NCBI RefSeq assembly: GCF_018342065.1
Contig: NZ_JAFDOE010000001.1
Coordinates: forward strand, 62,001-126,000
DNA: 64,000 bases
Source of the DNA: Citrobacter sp. FP75
GTDB lineage: Bacteria > Pseudomonadota > Gammaproteobacteria > Enterobacterales > Enterobacteriaceae
Direction: 5' to 3'
The translations under genes were made by a program, and so were the position numbers. A model generated the notes under the pieces. That model worked only from the letters and a program-made list of their open reading frames with translations. It had not been told where the DNA came from and made no database searches. This document shows positions 1-8,503 of the stretch, piece by piece. Numbering within the stretch: position 1 is the first letter of the stretch; each line of letters opens with the position of its first letter.

Positions 1-57
1 GTTGGCGATGTGCTGACGCTGCCCGCCATCTCGGCTTCGGTGTGGATGAGTCATTGA
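1..57 (+). CDS. malZ: Maltodextrin glucosidase MalZ, C-terminal end only
   Basis: Only the last 18 codons and the stop are inside the window. They read VGDVLTLPAISASVWMSH, which closely resembles the C-terminus of E. coli MalZ (LALPAISATVWMN as I remember it). MalZ is a cytoplasmic GH13 enzyme that trims glucose from the reducing end of maltodextrins. The stop overlaps the convergent LysR stop by 7 bp. In E. coli malZ is next to acpH, so this marks the left edge of the accessory insertion. The call rests on a short tail plus synteny. Confidence 0.75.
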   Translation, partial: VGDVLTLPAISASVWMSH

Positions 58-953
58 TATAAACTCGTAATCTCCGGGCTTGCCAGCAGCGTTTCCCGCC
101 ACCAGCGCTGCGCCAGCCCGTCGCTACTATTGCGCCATGCCATATAAGCGACATCCTGTTGACGAAAAGAGGTCACCGTTTTTTCTACTAACTCGCCCGT
201 GGCAAGCCATGGGCTGGCAATGTGGCGGGGGAGAAATCCGCAGCCCATGCCTGCCCGCAGCAGCAGCACCTTACTGTGGAAATCATCGACGCGAATTTGT
301 GCCTGCTCCTCCATCAGGTTGCTTTGTAGCGGATGACAAAACCGGGCGCTGTCGCTGATAACAATCGCCCGATGCAGACACAATTGTTCGTTCGTTAAGT
401 CAGTTTGTGCTGTGGCCAGGGGATGGTTGGGAGCGACAACAAACACGTTATCCAGCGTACCGAGCATTTTGTAAGACCAGGCGGCGGACGTTGGTGGTTC
501 ATTAATCGCGCCCAGAATGATATCCGCCCCGTTGTGGGTGAGTTCTTCCCACGAACCCGCCAGCGTGTGGTGGGTAAAGTTGAGACGCGTTTGTTTATTG
601 AGGGCGTAAAAAGCATCGATTACCGGTAATAAGGCGGCAAAAGGAAAGGAGGCATCCAGCGCAATCGCCAGTTCTTTTTCCCAGCCAGCGCTCAGCTGTA
701 ACGCTTGTTTTTCGAGATCTTTTGCCGCACTCAGCAGTAAACGTCCCTTTTCCAGCATCATCAGTCCGGTATCGGTAAACTTTGCCCGATGCCCGGAACG
801 GTCAAGCAATTCGATATTCAGATCGCTTTCCAGCTTCTGAATCATATAGCTGAGTGCCGCAGGGGTTTTGAACAGCGATTCGGCCGCTGCGGCAAATGAA
901 CCCTGTTTGTCGAGTGCGTCGAGGATAAGCAAAACATCCAGATTGATGCGCAT
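51..953 (-). CDS. LysR-family transcriptional regulator, YhaJ-like
   Basis: This is a 300-residue LysR-type regulator. Residues 3-62 form the winged helix-turn-helix (GSFAAAAESL followed by ALSYMIQKLE), and the rest is the co-inducer-binding domain. The DRSGHRAKFTDTG segment after the helix-turn-helix resembles E. coli YhaJ. I place the start at 953 rather than at the longer open frame (1073): the first 40 extra residues are hydrophobic and unlike the family, and an AGGAT ribosome site precedes 953. The gene is divergent from the isochorismatase hydrolase set across a 273-bp gap, the usual layout for a LysR protein controlling its neighbour. The effector is unknown. Confidence 0.9.
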   Translation of the reverse strand: MRINLDVLLILDALDKQGSFAAAAESLFKTPAALSYMIQKLESDLNIELLDRSGHRAKFTDTGLMMLEKGRLLLSAAKDLEKQALQLSAGWEKELAIALDASFPFAALLPVIDAFYALNKQTRLNFTHHTLAGSWEELTHNGADIILGAINEPPTSAAWSYKMLGTLDNVFVVAPNHPLATAQTDLTNEQLCLHRAIVISDSARFCHPLQSNLMEEQAQIRVDDFHSKVLLLRAGMGCGFLPRHIASPWLATGELVEKTVTSFRQQDVAYMAWRNSSDGLAQRWWRETLLASPEITSLYQ

Positions 954-1136
954 AAGCAGAAAATATCCTGAAAATTTAATCCCTCTGTTGTACCGAATGA
1001 AGAAAAACAATGCCAGTGAATAAATTAGATAAGCCATGCGCATTTTTTTGATGATCATTAGGATATTTCGCAACGCAGAATAAATAGTTTCACAAGATGG
1101 TAAGTTTTCTTTAATAACTCGTTAGAAATTTCCCGC

Positions 1137-1142
1137 TATACT
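1137..1142 (+). promoter_or_regulatory. Possible -10 element for the hydrolase set
   Basis: A TATACT hexamer lies about 85 bp before the isochorismatase start, in the gap shared with the divergent LysR gene. No good -35 hexamer is found 16-18 bp upstream. That would fit a promoter needing an activator such as the neighbouring LysR protein. The assignment is tentative. Confidence 0.35.
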
Positions 1143-1226
1143 CAACAAGCTTTCTGATTCAGGATCCTGCTGCTGACGGCAGATACAGACCGTTGCCTTT
1201 TAACTTATTGATTAAGAAGGTGTGCT

Positions 1227-1868
1227 ATGTCTATTCGGGAACTGATTGACCCACAAAACTCGACGCTTATTTTTATTGATCATCAGCCGCAAATGTCATT
1301 TGGTGTGGCGAATATTGATCGTCAGACGTTAAAAAATAATACCGTAGCATTAGCTAAAGCCGGGAAAATATTCAATGTTCCGGTGATCTATACTTCTGTG
1401 GAAACGAAAAGTTTTAGCGGATATATCTGGCCGGAATTGTTAGCAGTTCATCCTGATGTAAAACCGATTGAACGCACCTCGATGAATTCCTGGGAAGATG
1501 CCGCGTTTGTGAAGGCGGTGAAAGCGACCGGACGTAAAAAACTGATTATCTCTGCGCTATGGACCGAGGTCTGTCTGACCTTCCCGGCGTTGATGGCGCT
1601 GGAAGAAGGTTATGAAGTGTATGTGGTGACCGACACTTCTGGCGGTACTTCCGTGGATGCTCATGAGCGTTCTATTGACCGCATGGTGCAGGCGGGTGCG
1701 GTACCTGTGACCTGGCAACAGGTTCTTCTCGAGTACCAGCGCGACTGGTCACGCAAAGAAACTTACGACGCGGTGATGGATCTGGTGCGCGAGCACAGCG
1801 GCGCGTACGGCATGGGCGTGGATTATGCCTATACCCTGGTGCACGGTGCGCCGGAACGTAAAGCTTAA
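1227..1868 (+). CDS. Isochorismatase-family hydrolase, YcaC-like
   Basis: This is a 213-residue cysteine hydrolase of the isochorismatase superfamily, close in length and pattern to E. coli YcaC. The catalytic aspartate is D18 in FIDHQP and the nucleophile is C116 in WTEVCLTFPA. R83 lies where the third, basic member of the triad is expected. The TEVCLTFPAL motif and the VVTDTSGG segment are typical of YcaC proteins, which are octameric or larger. Members hydrolyse small amide or imide-like compounds, but YcaC itself has no agreed substrate. AAGGTG precedes the ATG. It is the first gene of the set with the ABM protein and the amidohydrolase, and is probably controlled by the divergent LysR regulator. 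Confidence 0.9.
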   Translation: MSIRELIDPQNSTLIFIDHQPQMSFGVANIDRQTLKNNTVALAKAGKIFNVPVIYTSVETKSFSGYIWPELLAVHPDVKPIERTSMNSWEDAAFVKAVKATGRKKLIISALWTEVCLTFPALMALEEGYEVYVVTDTSGGTSVDAHERSIDRMVQAGAVPVTWQQVLLEYQRDWSRKETYDAVMDLVREHSGAYGMGVDYAYTLVHGAPERKA

Positions 1869-1920
1869 ATACACGTCATCCTTCATGCTGCCTGAATGCA
1901 TCGTTAAAGATCTCGTGTAT
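1869..1920. repeat. Internally deleted ERIC-like palindrome
   Basis: A 52-bp stretch is bounded by the 7-bp inverted repeat ATACACG (1869-1875) and CGTGTAT (1914-1920). The text CGTCATCCTTCATGCTGCC near its left end closely resembles the left end of the full ERIC element at 55205-55331, and GAATGCATC resembles the right part. The conserved ERIC centre is missing, so this looks like a short internally deleted copy. It sits between two genes of the hydrolase set and could affect mRNA structure or stability. Confidence 0.6.
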
Positions 1921-1971
1921 TGATATTTATGGCGGGCTATCCCGCCATTCTCCTTCAACAAGGAACCCTTC

Positions 1972-2517
1972 ATGGCGCAGAACAAACATGTGACGTTGGT
2001 GATTACTCACACGCTGTTGCCTGAGCAGGCGCAGCGGTATGAGCAATGGCTGGGCAAAATTATGCCGGTAGCCGCAGAGTTTCCCGGTCATTTGGGGGCG
2101 AACGTGATTCGTCCCACTGATGGGCAAAATCTGTGGAACATTATTATCCGCTTCGACACCCTTGAGCATCTGTATCAGTGGACCCAGTCCGATACGCGCC
2201 GTGCGCTGGTTGAGGAGATAGCACCGCTGTTGGCGGAAGGTGATAAAACCGAGGTGCGTACCGAGGCGGCGTTCTGGTTTACACCGCCCGCGCCTCATGT
2301 CCGCCAACCCAGGCGCTGGAAACAGTTCCTGATAACCCTGCTGGTGATTTTTCCCAGCACTAATCTGGTGCCGTGGTTAACCGGCATGGTGCTGCCCTCG
2401 TTGAAGGGATCGTTACTCTTGCATCTGATTAATGATGCCTGTGTGGTTGCGCTGGTGGTCTGGCTGTGGATGCCCATCGTAACCCGTCTGTTTGCCGGAT
2501 GGCTGAAAAAAGCCTGA
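1972..2517 (+). CDS. ABM-domain protein with C-terminal membrane anchor
   Basis: This is a 181-residue protein. Residues 1 to about 105 resemble the antibiotic biosynthesis monooxygenase (ABM) ferredoxin-like fold: a strand HVTLVITHTL, a helix ending EQWLGKIM, then PGHLGANVIRP and WNIIIRFDT. A basic stretch (VRQPRRWKQF) follows, then two hydrophobic segments at about 117-137 and 148-172. It is therefore probably a membrane-anchored ABM protein with the catalytic domain in the cytoplasm. ABM proteins are cofactor-free oxygenases or small-molecule-binding folds; the substrate is unknown. AAGGA precedes the ATG. The stop is 21 bp before the amidohydrolase start, so the two are likely co-transcribed. 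Confidence 0.8.
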   Translation: MAQNKHVTLVITHTLLPEQAQRYEQWLGKIMPVAAEFPGHLGANVIRPTDGQNLWNIIIRFDTLEHLYQWTQSDTRRALVEEIAPLLAEGDKTEVRTEAAFWFTPPAPHVRQPRRWKQFLITLLVIFPSTNLVPWLTGMVLPSLKGSLLLHLINDACVVALVVWLWMPIVTRLFAGWLKKA

Positions 2518-2538
2518 CCGGTTTCTCAGGAGATTGTT

Positions 2539-4407
2539 ATGTCTCAAACTGCCACTCTGATTCTGACTCACGGAAAAATTCATACCCTTGAAAGCCAATG
2601 CCCGCAGGTGGAGGCGGTGGCGATCAAAGACGGGAAGATCCTGGCGACAGGTAGCCACGATCGGGTGATGAGCTTTGCCGCTGAAGGCACGCAGGTTGTC
2701 GATCTGCAAGGTCATACCGTGATTCCGGGTCTTAATGACTCACACCTGCACCTGATTCGCGGTGGGCTGAACTACAATCTGGAACTGCGCTGGGAAGGCG
2801 TTCCGTCACTGGTGGACGCGCTGCGTATGCTCAAAGAGCAGGCTGACCGCACGCCTTCTCCGCAGTGGGTGCGCGTGGTGGGCGGCTGGAGCGAATTTCA
2901 GTTTTCCGAACGCCGCATGCCAACCCTGGAAGAGCTCAATGAAGCGGCACCGGACACCCCGGTATTTGTGCTGCATCTCTACGACAGGGCGTTGCTAAAC
3001 CGCGCGGCGCTGAAAGCCGTGGGGTATACCAAAGCGACGCCGGATCCGGCGGGGGGCGAGATCGTGCGTGATAGCAACGGCAACCCAACCGGCATGCTGA
3101 TCGCCAAACCTAACGCCATGATCCTCTATTCGACGCTGGCGAAAGGGCCAAAGTTGCCGCTGGACATGCAGGTGAACTCGACGCGTCAGTTTATGCGCGA
3201 GCTGAATCGTCTGGGATTGACCAGCGCCATTGATGCGGGCGGCGGTTTTCAGAACTATCCGGAAGATTACGAGATAATCGAGCAATTACACGCCAATAAA
3301 CAGATGACGGTACGCATTGCCTACAACCTGTTTACCCAGCGTCCGAAGCAGGAAGTGGAAGACTTTGAACGTTGGACCGATATGCTCAAGCCAGGGCAGG
3401 GGACCGATTTCTATCGTGCTAACGGGGCCGGGGAAATGCTGGTCTTTTCGGCCGCGGATTTCGAAGATTTCCTCCAGCCGCGCCCTGATTTACCGGAAGG
3501 CATGGAAGATGAGCTGGAGCGCGTGGTACGCCACCTGGTGGAACATCGCTGGCCGTTTCGTCTGCATGCCACCTATGATGAGTCCATCAGCCGCATGCTG
3601 GACGTGTTCGAGAAGGTGAATCGCGATATCCCGTTCAACGGTCTGCACTGGTTCTTCGATCACGCCGAAACCATTACCGAACGTAATATCGATCGCGTAA
3701 AAGCGCTGGGCGGCGGGATTGCGGTTCAGCACCGCATGGCGTTCCAGGGTGAGTATTTTGTCGATCGCTACGGCAAAGACGCGGTAAAACATACGCCGCC
3801 GGTGGCGAAAATGCTGGCGGCGGAGGTTCCGGTAGGACTTGGCACTGACGCGACTCGCGTGGCCAGCTATAACCCGTGGACGGCATTGTACTGGCTGGTT
3901 TCAGGGCGAACCGTTGGCGGTATGGCGATGTACGATGATAACAACCGCTTGCCGCGCGACGTGGCGTTGGAACTGTGGACCGCAGGCAGTGCCTGGTTCT
4001 CCAGCGAACAGGGCAAGAAAGGGCGTATAGAAAAGGATCAACTGGCTGACCTGGTGGTGCTGTCGAAAGACTATTTCAGCGTGCCGGAAGAGGAGATTAA
4101 AGGCATTGAGTCAGTGATGACGATTGTCGATGGCAAAGTGGTTTATGCCGCCGGGCATTTCACGCCGCTGGCACCACCTGCCATCCCGATCGTTCCTGAC
4201 TGGTCGCCGGTGGTGAAGGTTCCGGGACATTATCGTTCCGCGCCGCCGGTTGCAGCGAAAGTCGGGGCGATGGTCCAGATGCACCAGTGTTGCGGCAGCT
4301 GTGGCGTACACGGTCATCAACATGATATTGCGCGTAAATCTGGTGTTCCGGTATCGGATGACCGGGCATTTTGGGGCGCGCTGGGCTGCTCCTGCTTCGC
4401 GTTTTAA
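2539..4407 (+). CDS. Amidohydrolase family protein, YtcJ-like, with Cys/His-rich tail
   Basis: This is a 622-residue metal-dependent hydrolase of the amidohydrolase superfamily, YtcJ-type. The N-terminal composite beta domain leads into VIPGLNDSHLHL, whose H69 and H71 are the metal-binding HxH pair. RLHATYDE, LHWFFDHAETIT and VGLGTDATR supply the later histidines and the catalytic aspartate. The last 45 residues are unusual: HQCCGSCGVHGHQH (from H582) and GCSCFAF at the end, a cluster of Cys and His that could bind a metal. CAGGAG precedes the ATG. Family members hydrolyse N-substituted formamides, amides or related compounds; the substrate here is unknown. It ends the hydrolase set. Confidence 0.88.
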   Translation: MSQTATLILTHGKIHTLESQCPQVEAVAIKDGKILATGSHDRVMSFAAEGTQVVDLQGHTVIPGLNDSHLHLIRGGLNYNLELRWEGVPSLVDALRMLKEQADRTPSPQWVRVVGGWSEFQFSERRMPTLEELNEAAPDTPVFVLHLYDRALLNRAALKAVGYTKATPDPAGGEIVRDSNGNPTGMLIAKPNAMILYSTLAKGPKLPLDMQVNSTRQFMRELNRLGLTSAIDAGGGFQNYPEDYEIIEQLHANKQMTVRIAYNLFTQRPKQEVEDFERWTDMLKPGQGTDFYRANGAGEMLVFSAADFEDFLQPRPDLPEGMEDELERVVRHLVEHRWPFRLHATYDESISRMLDVFEKVNRDIPFNGLHWFFDHAETITERNIDRVKALGGGIAVQHRMAFQGEYFVDRYGKDAVKHTPPVAKMLAAEVPVGLGTDATRVASYNPWTALYWLVSGRTVGGMAMYDDNNRLPRDVALELWTAGSAWFSSEQGKKGRIEKDQLADLVVLSKDYFSVPEEEIKGIESVMTIVDGKVVYAAGHFTPLAPPAIPIVPDWSPVVKVPGHYRSAPPVAAKVGAMVQMHQCCGSCGVHGHQHDIARKSGVPVSDDRAFWGALGCSCFAF

Positions 4408-4409
4408 TC

Positions 4410-4443
4410 AAGACGCACAGCCCTGGCAGGAGCTGTGCGTCTT
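4410..4443. terminator. Hairpin terminator after the amidohydrolase
   Basis: A perfect 11-bp inverted repeat, AAGACGCACAG and CTGTGCGTCTT, with a 12-nt loop starts 3 bp after the amidohydrolase stop. The T-run is short. It closes the hydrolase set before the oppositely oriented autotransporter gene. Confidence 0.75.
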
Positions 4444-4504
4444 TACGTACTCAGATCAAAATACTCGTCATCCGGTGCGCTGAGGGCGAGTATTTTTAAT
4501 TACA

Positions 4505-7500
4505 TCAGAAATTATAATTAAATACAGCCATTGCCCCTTGACCAGTCTGGTGCTCAGATGCGTCGATGTTGTAGTTGATGCCGAAAGTTACATTCCCTTT
4601 TTGCGCTTTAACGCCTAACTGCCCGGAGAACGAAGTATCATCAACAATGGTTGAAGACAACGTATCGGAAGCATTAATACCGTAGGTACGAACACGGGTT
4701 TTCGCGTGGGTATCGCCAGTAACCGGAATAACTGACAGGTCAGCCTGCGAGCTAATTGCCCAGCCCGAATCAAGTGAATACGTTGTACTTAAACGAACAC
4801 CGACCGGGAATTGCCAGAGGTTTTGTTTTTGCTCTGCGGTTTCAAACAGGTTCTCTTCGGACTGTGTAGTGGTATCAAAATGCTCAGTTTTGAGCTGTAT
4901 ATAACGTAAGCCGACATGCGGAATAATATCAATAGATGACATGCTGTACAGGTATTCTCCAGTAATACCTGCGGTAAGCATTTCTGAATCAATATCTGCT
5001 TTTAACTTACTACCCATATCAACGTAGGCAGGAAGATTTTGTTCAACGTCATTACTGTTATTGGACAATCCTAAATCAACGGTGACACTGAAATTATTAT
5101 TCGTCCAGTTTTCATAGAACGTAGCCCCCCAAAAATCAACATCATTTTTGGTATATTGCAGATCGCCTTTGGAAGATGATTTCCCGGTTCCTGAATGGAA
5201 TGCTAAACCACTGCGCAAATGACCCAGGGATATCTCATGAGTGATATCTGCGCCAACCATTAAACCAAAGAAGTTAACGTTATTACCCGTATCCAGTGCG
5301 CCAGTACTAAACCCATGGGTACGATCGTGTCCGTATAATGTGCTGGCCCAGAAATTCAGACCTTCAGATCCCGCGTTTGGTTGGTGTTTGCTGTTGAGTA
5401 TTGAATTACGATCGAGGATCGTACCGGAGGCGGATAGCCCAGTGGACAGGGTGGTGTTTTGTACACCTCCGGCCACGGCTAACTGAGCCGCACTGTTAAT
5501 GGTTTTCACAATATCCTGCGTAGAGACGTAAGGATTATCTATAGCACGTGCCAGGAAACGACTACCGGCAAAGTGACTTTGCGTGTCGTTGATTCCCAGG
5601 GCCATCATGGTATCGAGGGTTTGCGTCAGGGCGACGCCTGGTAACGCATCGGCAGCGGATTTAGCCGCTGTTGTAACCTGCAATTGTCCGCTTTTTTCAT
5701 CCCAGTGACGTGTCGCAATTAACAGGCGGTTGGTCAGCAAGTTTTCGCCATTCCAGCCCTTATCCGAAACACCTGTATGAGTTGAATTATTGGTAACAAT
5801 TGGCGAATTACCATTAAAACCGTCGACGACATAATAGGTCTGTCTGGCTTGTGCATCGGCAATGTAAAGGCGGGCGCTATCGCTGACATTGAGATTGCCA
5901 CTTTCAGCGGTGAGTGCATACTGCCCGTCGGCAATGGCTTTGCCGTTCACCATCAACAGTGAATTATCGGCAAAAGTAGCCGTATTGGCATTTGTGTTGG
6001 GGACTGACGTCAGTGAACCATCCACAACCAGACTCCCCTTGGTTTCATCCAGTAATTGCGGGGCATTGATGGCTAATGCGGCGGTAATTCCTTCTTCAGA
6101 CCATTGCTGACCCGTTTTGGCAAACTGTGCTTCAGCCCACTCGGTCGTCGCCTCACCTAAGACCAATAACGCGTTTTGCCCTGCGGTGAGCTTACCGTCA
6201 ATGCTGTCACCGATAAATTGCAGTGCTGCTTTGGAAGCCTGGGCAATAGTGCTATCGGCATTCCATTGCGGATCAAGGAACAGCGAAGCGCCGTTCAGGT
6301 TTACATTCTCGGCAAGTAAATGTCCCGCAGCGCCCTTATCTTCTGTGGTGCCGACATTAATGGTTGTGCCTGTATTAGCGGTGAGTGAGGCGGTTTGCAA
6401 TGTGCCATTGACCTGCATATTGGTATCTGTCATCTCAATTTTTGCCGCTTGTAACGCCGCGCTATCAGCAATATTGATTGTACTTCCATTGCTTGCAGCA
6501 ATATCTCCGGTAACGTTGTATTTGCCTCCGGCGACCTGTAAATTTCCTTTATCCAGGTTTACGCCGGCATTCAACGAACCAGTGGCTCCGGACAGAGAAG
6601 TATGCCCCAACTGCAATGTACCTTCGGTGACATTAACACTGATGTTTGCGCCTTCCCCGGCGGAAATAAGGTTGGTGCTTTCTTTACCGGTTGCATCACC
6701 GGTCAAGGTTAGCGTTTTATAACCTTTTACAGTGACACTGGCTGTGTTGCTTTCACTGGCAGCCAGTACAATGTTTTTCACCCCAATACTGTTTATACTG
6801 CCGTCTTGACCTGTACTGGGTTTGTCACCACCAATAACGATTTCACTTTTTGTTGATTCAACGGTAACGCCGGCAAGCAAGGTATTTTCACCCACAGAAC
6901 CGGCGGTGCCAAAATCTACAATACCAGTAGGATCAGTACCATCAGAAGACACCATGTTGCCCAGCATAATAAGTTCGGCATTGTCGACCAGACCGTTAAC
7001 AGACTTCACATAATTAAAGTTAAATAACGCATCAGATAGCGCTAATGTGCCATCACTAAAAGTCACCTTTTTACCTGTTGCATTCAGGCCAGTGGCTGCT
7101 GCGGTGAGACCGTGACTTCCCAGACCATCAGTGAATAGTTGCGCTGAGCTGGTTTGCAAGGTTCCCTTATTGATGGTTAACGAAGAGTCGCCCCCCAAAG
7201 AGAGATTATCTGCCTGCAGAGTGGTTTTATCTGCAACGGTGAGTTGACCATGACCCGCTAAATTAACATCAGCAATGATGTGATTCCCTGTCAGTTTTAG
7301 CGTTGGCCCCACGTTTACATCATTAAGACCATTGATGATGGAGCTTTTTCCCTGCACATCTAACGCCGTAAAATCGACAAATTTTCTGCCGTCAAATTCA
7401 GTCGCTTCTTCACCCAATTGCAGGGTTGAATCGACTTTGTTGCCGATGATTTTGTTAACGTTGCCGGTTGCGACATTATCGCCCAGAGATACCAGGGCTT

Positions 7501-8350
7501 CACTGCTCTGGCTGACGTTGATATCTCCGAGCACTTTTGAATTATTATTAACACTGACATTACTCACCCCATCACCGGTGATAATATTACCAGTGAGCGT
7601 TGTCTGCTTTGTCAGTTCAATACTGACATCTTGCGAAAGTCCGGCTTGAACAGAACCGTAAAGGGTACTTTCAGAAGCCGTAATATCAACGGAGTCAGAG
7701 CCGCCGGTGAAAATACCCGCTTTCCAGTTTTCCGAGCCTAACTGACTGTTATCAATATCGACGGTAATATTGCCGGTGTCACCAAAATCGACATAAACTC
7801 CATATCCATTATCATCGTCCTGATTTGCAATCCAATTTTTGTTCTTTGCCGCCCCATTTTTAAGGGCGTTGTCGTAGTTGGCATCCATCTGAGCACCATT
7901 AATATGGGTGCCCTTTAAGCTGATGGCAATATTGGTATCAGAACCAGTGCCACCTGATTCGATAAAATCAACAGAAGCGTTTTTCATATTAAGAATAGAG
8001 TTGTTTTCAGCAATATTAGTTTTGCTAAAGTTGATGTAATATCCACGCAGATCAAGATCGGCAACATTAACGGTTCTTTGCGGCAACCTTTCGAGGGGGG
8101 GGTTGAAATAGATATTCCCTTTATTGCTATTTGCATCAAGAAATATTTCCGCTTGCGTGTTATTAAAGTTCCAGGCATAAATGCCTGGAACGGCTGTATC
8201 GCCAGAGCCAGAGTTGGGCTGTAGCAGGCTCCAGTTAAGACCAGATACCTGGCCTGGTTCTAAGTCAGAGGCTATGGCAGTTCCTGATATTGCGAGTAGT
8301 ATAGAAACTACTAACGTTTTCTTTGAGAAAGCAACGTTTGTTTGAGACAT
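4505..8350 (-). CDS. Type Va autotransporter, large beta-helix passenger
   Basis: This is a 1281-residue secreted adhesin-like autotransporter. Residues 1 to about 28 form a signal peptide (KKTLVVSILLAISGTAIAS). Residues from about 30 to 950 are rich in N, S, T, G, A and V with short repeating strand-turn units such as NVSVNNNSKVLGDINVS, as in AIDA-type beta-helical passengers, and lack cysteine. The last 270 or so residues form the outer-membrane barrel, starting near GLNFWASTLYGHDRTHG and ending in the terminal phenylalanine of NYNF. I place the start at 8350, not 8392, because AAGGA precedes it and the signal peptide then begins normally. The gene looks more AT-rich than its core neighbours. 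It lies 153 bp downstream of a LuxR-type regulator in the same orientation. Confidence 0.92.
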   Translation of the reverse strand: MSQTNVAFSKKTLVVSILLAISGTAIASDLEPGQVSGLNWSLLQPNSGSGDTAVPGIYAWNFNNTQAEIFLDANSNKGNIYFNPPLERLPQRTVNVADLDLRGYYINFSKTNIAENNSILNMKNASVDFIESGGTGSDTNIAISLKGTHINGAQMDANYDNALKNGAAKNKNWIANQDDDNGYGVYVDFGDTGNITVDIDNSQLGSENWKAGIFTGGSDSVDITASESTLYGSVQAGLSQDVSIELTKQTTLTGNIITGDGVSNVSVNNNSKVLGDINVSQSSEALVSLGDNVATGNVNKIIGNKVDSTLQLGEEATEFDGRKFVDFTALDVQGKSSIINGLNDVNVGPTLKLTGNHIIADVNLAGHGQLTVADKTTLQADNLSLGGDSSLTINKGTLQTSSAQLFTDGLGSHGLTAAATGLNATGKKVTFSDGTLALSDALFNFNYVKSVNGLVDNAELIMLGNMVSSDGTDPTGIVDFGTAGSVGENTLLAGVTVESTKSEIVIGGDKPSTGQDGSINSIGVKNIVLAASESNTASVTVKGYKTLTLTGDATGKESTNLISAGEGANISVNVTEGTLQLGHTSLSGATGSLNAGVNLDKGNLQVAGGKYNVTGDIAASNGSTINIADSAALQAAKIEMTDTNMQVNGTLQTASLTANTGTTINVGTTEDKGAAGHLLAENVNLNGASLFLDPQWNADSTIAQASKAALQFIGDSIDGKLTAGQNALLVLGEATTEWAEAQFAKTGQQWSEEGITAALAINAPQLLDETKGSLVVDGSLTSVPNTNANTATFADNSLLMVNGKAIADGQYALTAESGNLNVSDSARLYIADAQARQTYYVVDGFNGNSPIVTNNSTHTGVSDKGWNGENLLTNRLLIATRHWDEKSGQLQVTTAAKSAADALPGVALTQTLDTMMALGINDTQSHFAGSRFLARAIDNPYVSTQDIVKTINSAAQLAVAGGVQNTTLSTGLSASGTILDRNSILNSKHQPNAGSEGLNFWASTLYGHDRTHGFSTGALDTGNNVNFFGLMVGADITHEISLGHLRSGLAFHSGTGKSSSKGDLQYTKNDVDFWGATFYENWTNNNFSVTVDLGLSNNSNDVEQNLPAYVDMGSKLKADIDSEMLTAGITGEYLYSMSSIDIIPHVGLRYIQLKTEHFDTTTQSEENLFETAEQKQNLWQFPVGVRLSTTYSLDSGWAISSQADLSVIPVTGDTHAKTRVRTYGINASDTLSSTIVDDTSFSGQLGVKAQKGNVTFGINYNIDASEHQTGQGAMAVFNYNF

Positions 8351-8503
8351 AAATAAATCCTTATATTTGTTAACGGATGGTACTTTCCACAATATGGTGA
8401 TGAAGCGATAAAGAACTCATCGTTACCTGTGGTGATTTATTTTTTATTTGCTAAGCTTTAAATAATCCATTAATCCGCACTGTGTTGTAGTCTCTGTAAA
8501 TAT

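Noticed and set aside
954-1073. 40-residue hydrophobic N-terminal extension of the LysR protein
   Set aside because: LysR proteins begin directly at the helix-turn-helix, and the downstream ATG at 953 has its own ribosome site.
4410-4500. Possible small RNA gene around the hairpin after the amidohydrolase
   Set aside because: A simple terminator explains the inverted repeat; no promoter precedes it.
6117-6722. 201-codon plus-strand frame opposite the autotransporter
   Set aside because: Shadow of the repetitive passenger; Ser/Ala/Val/Pro-rich composition is the antisense of the repeat units.
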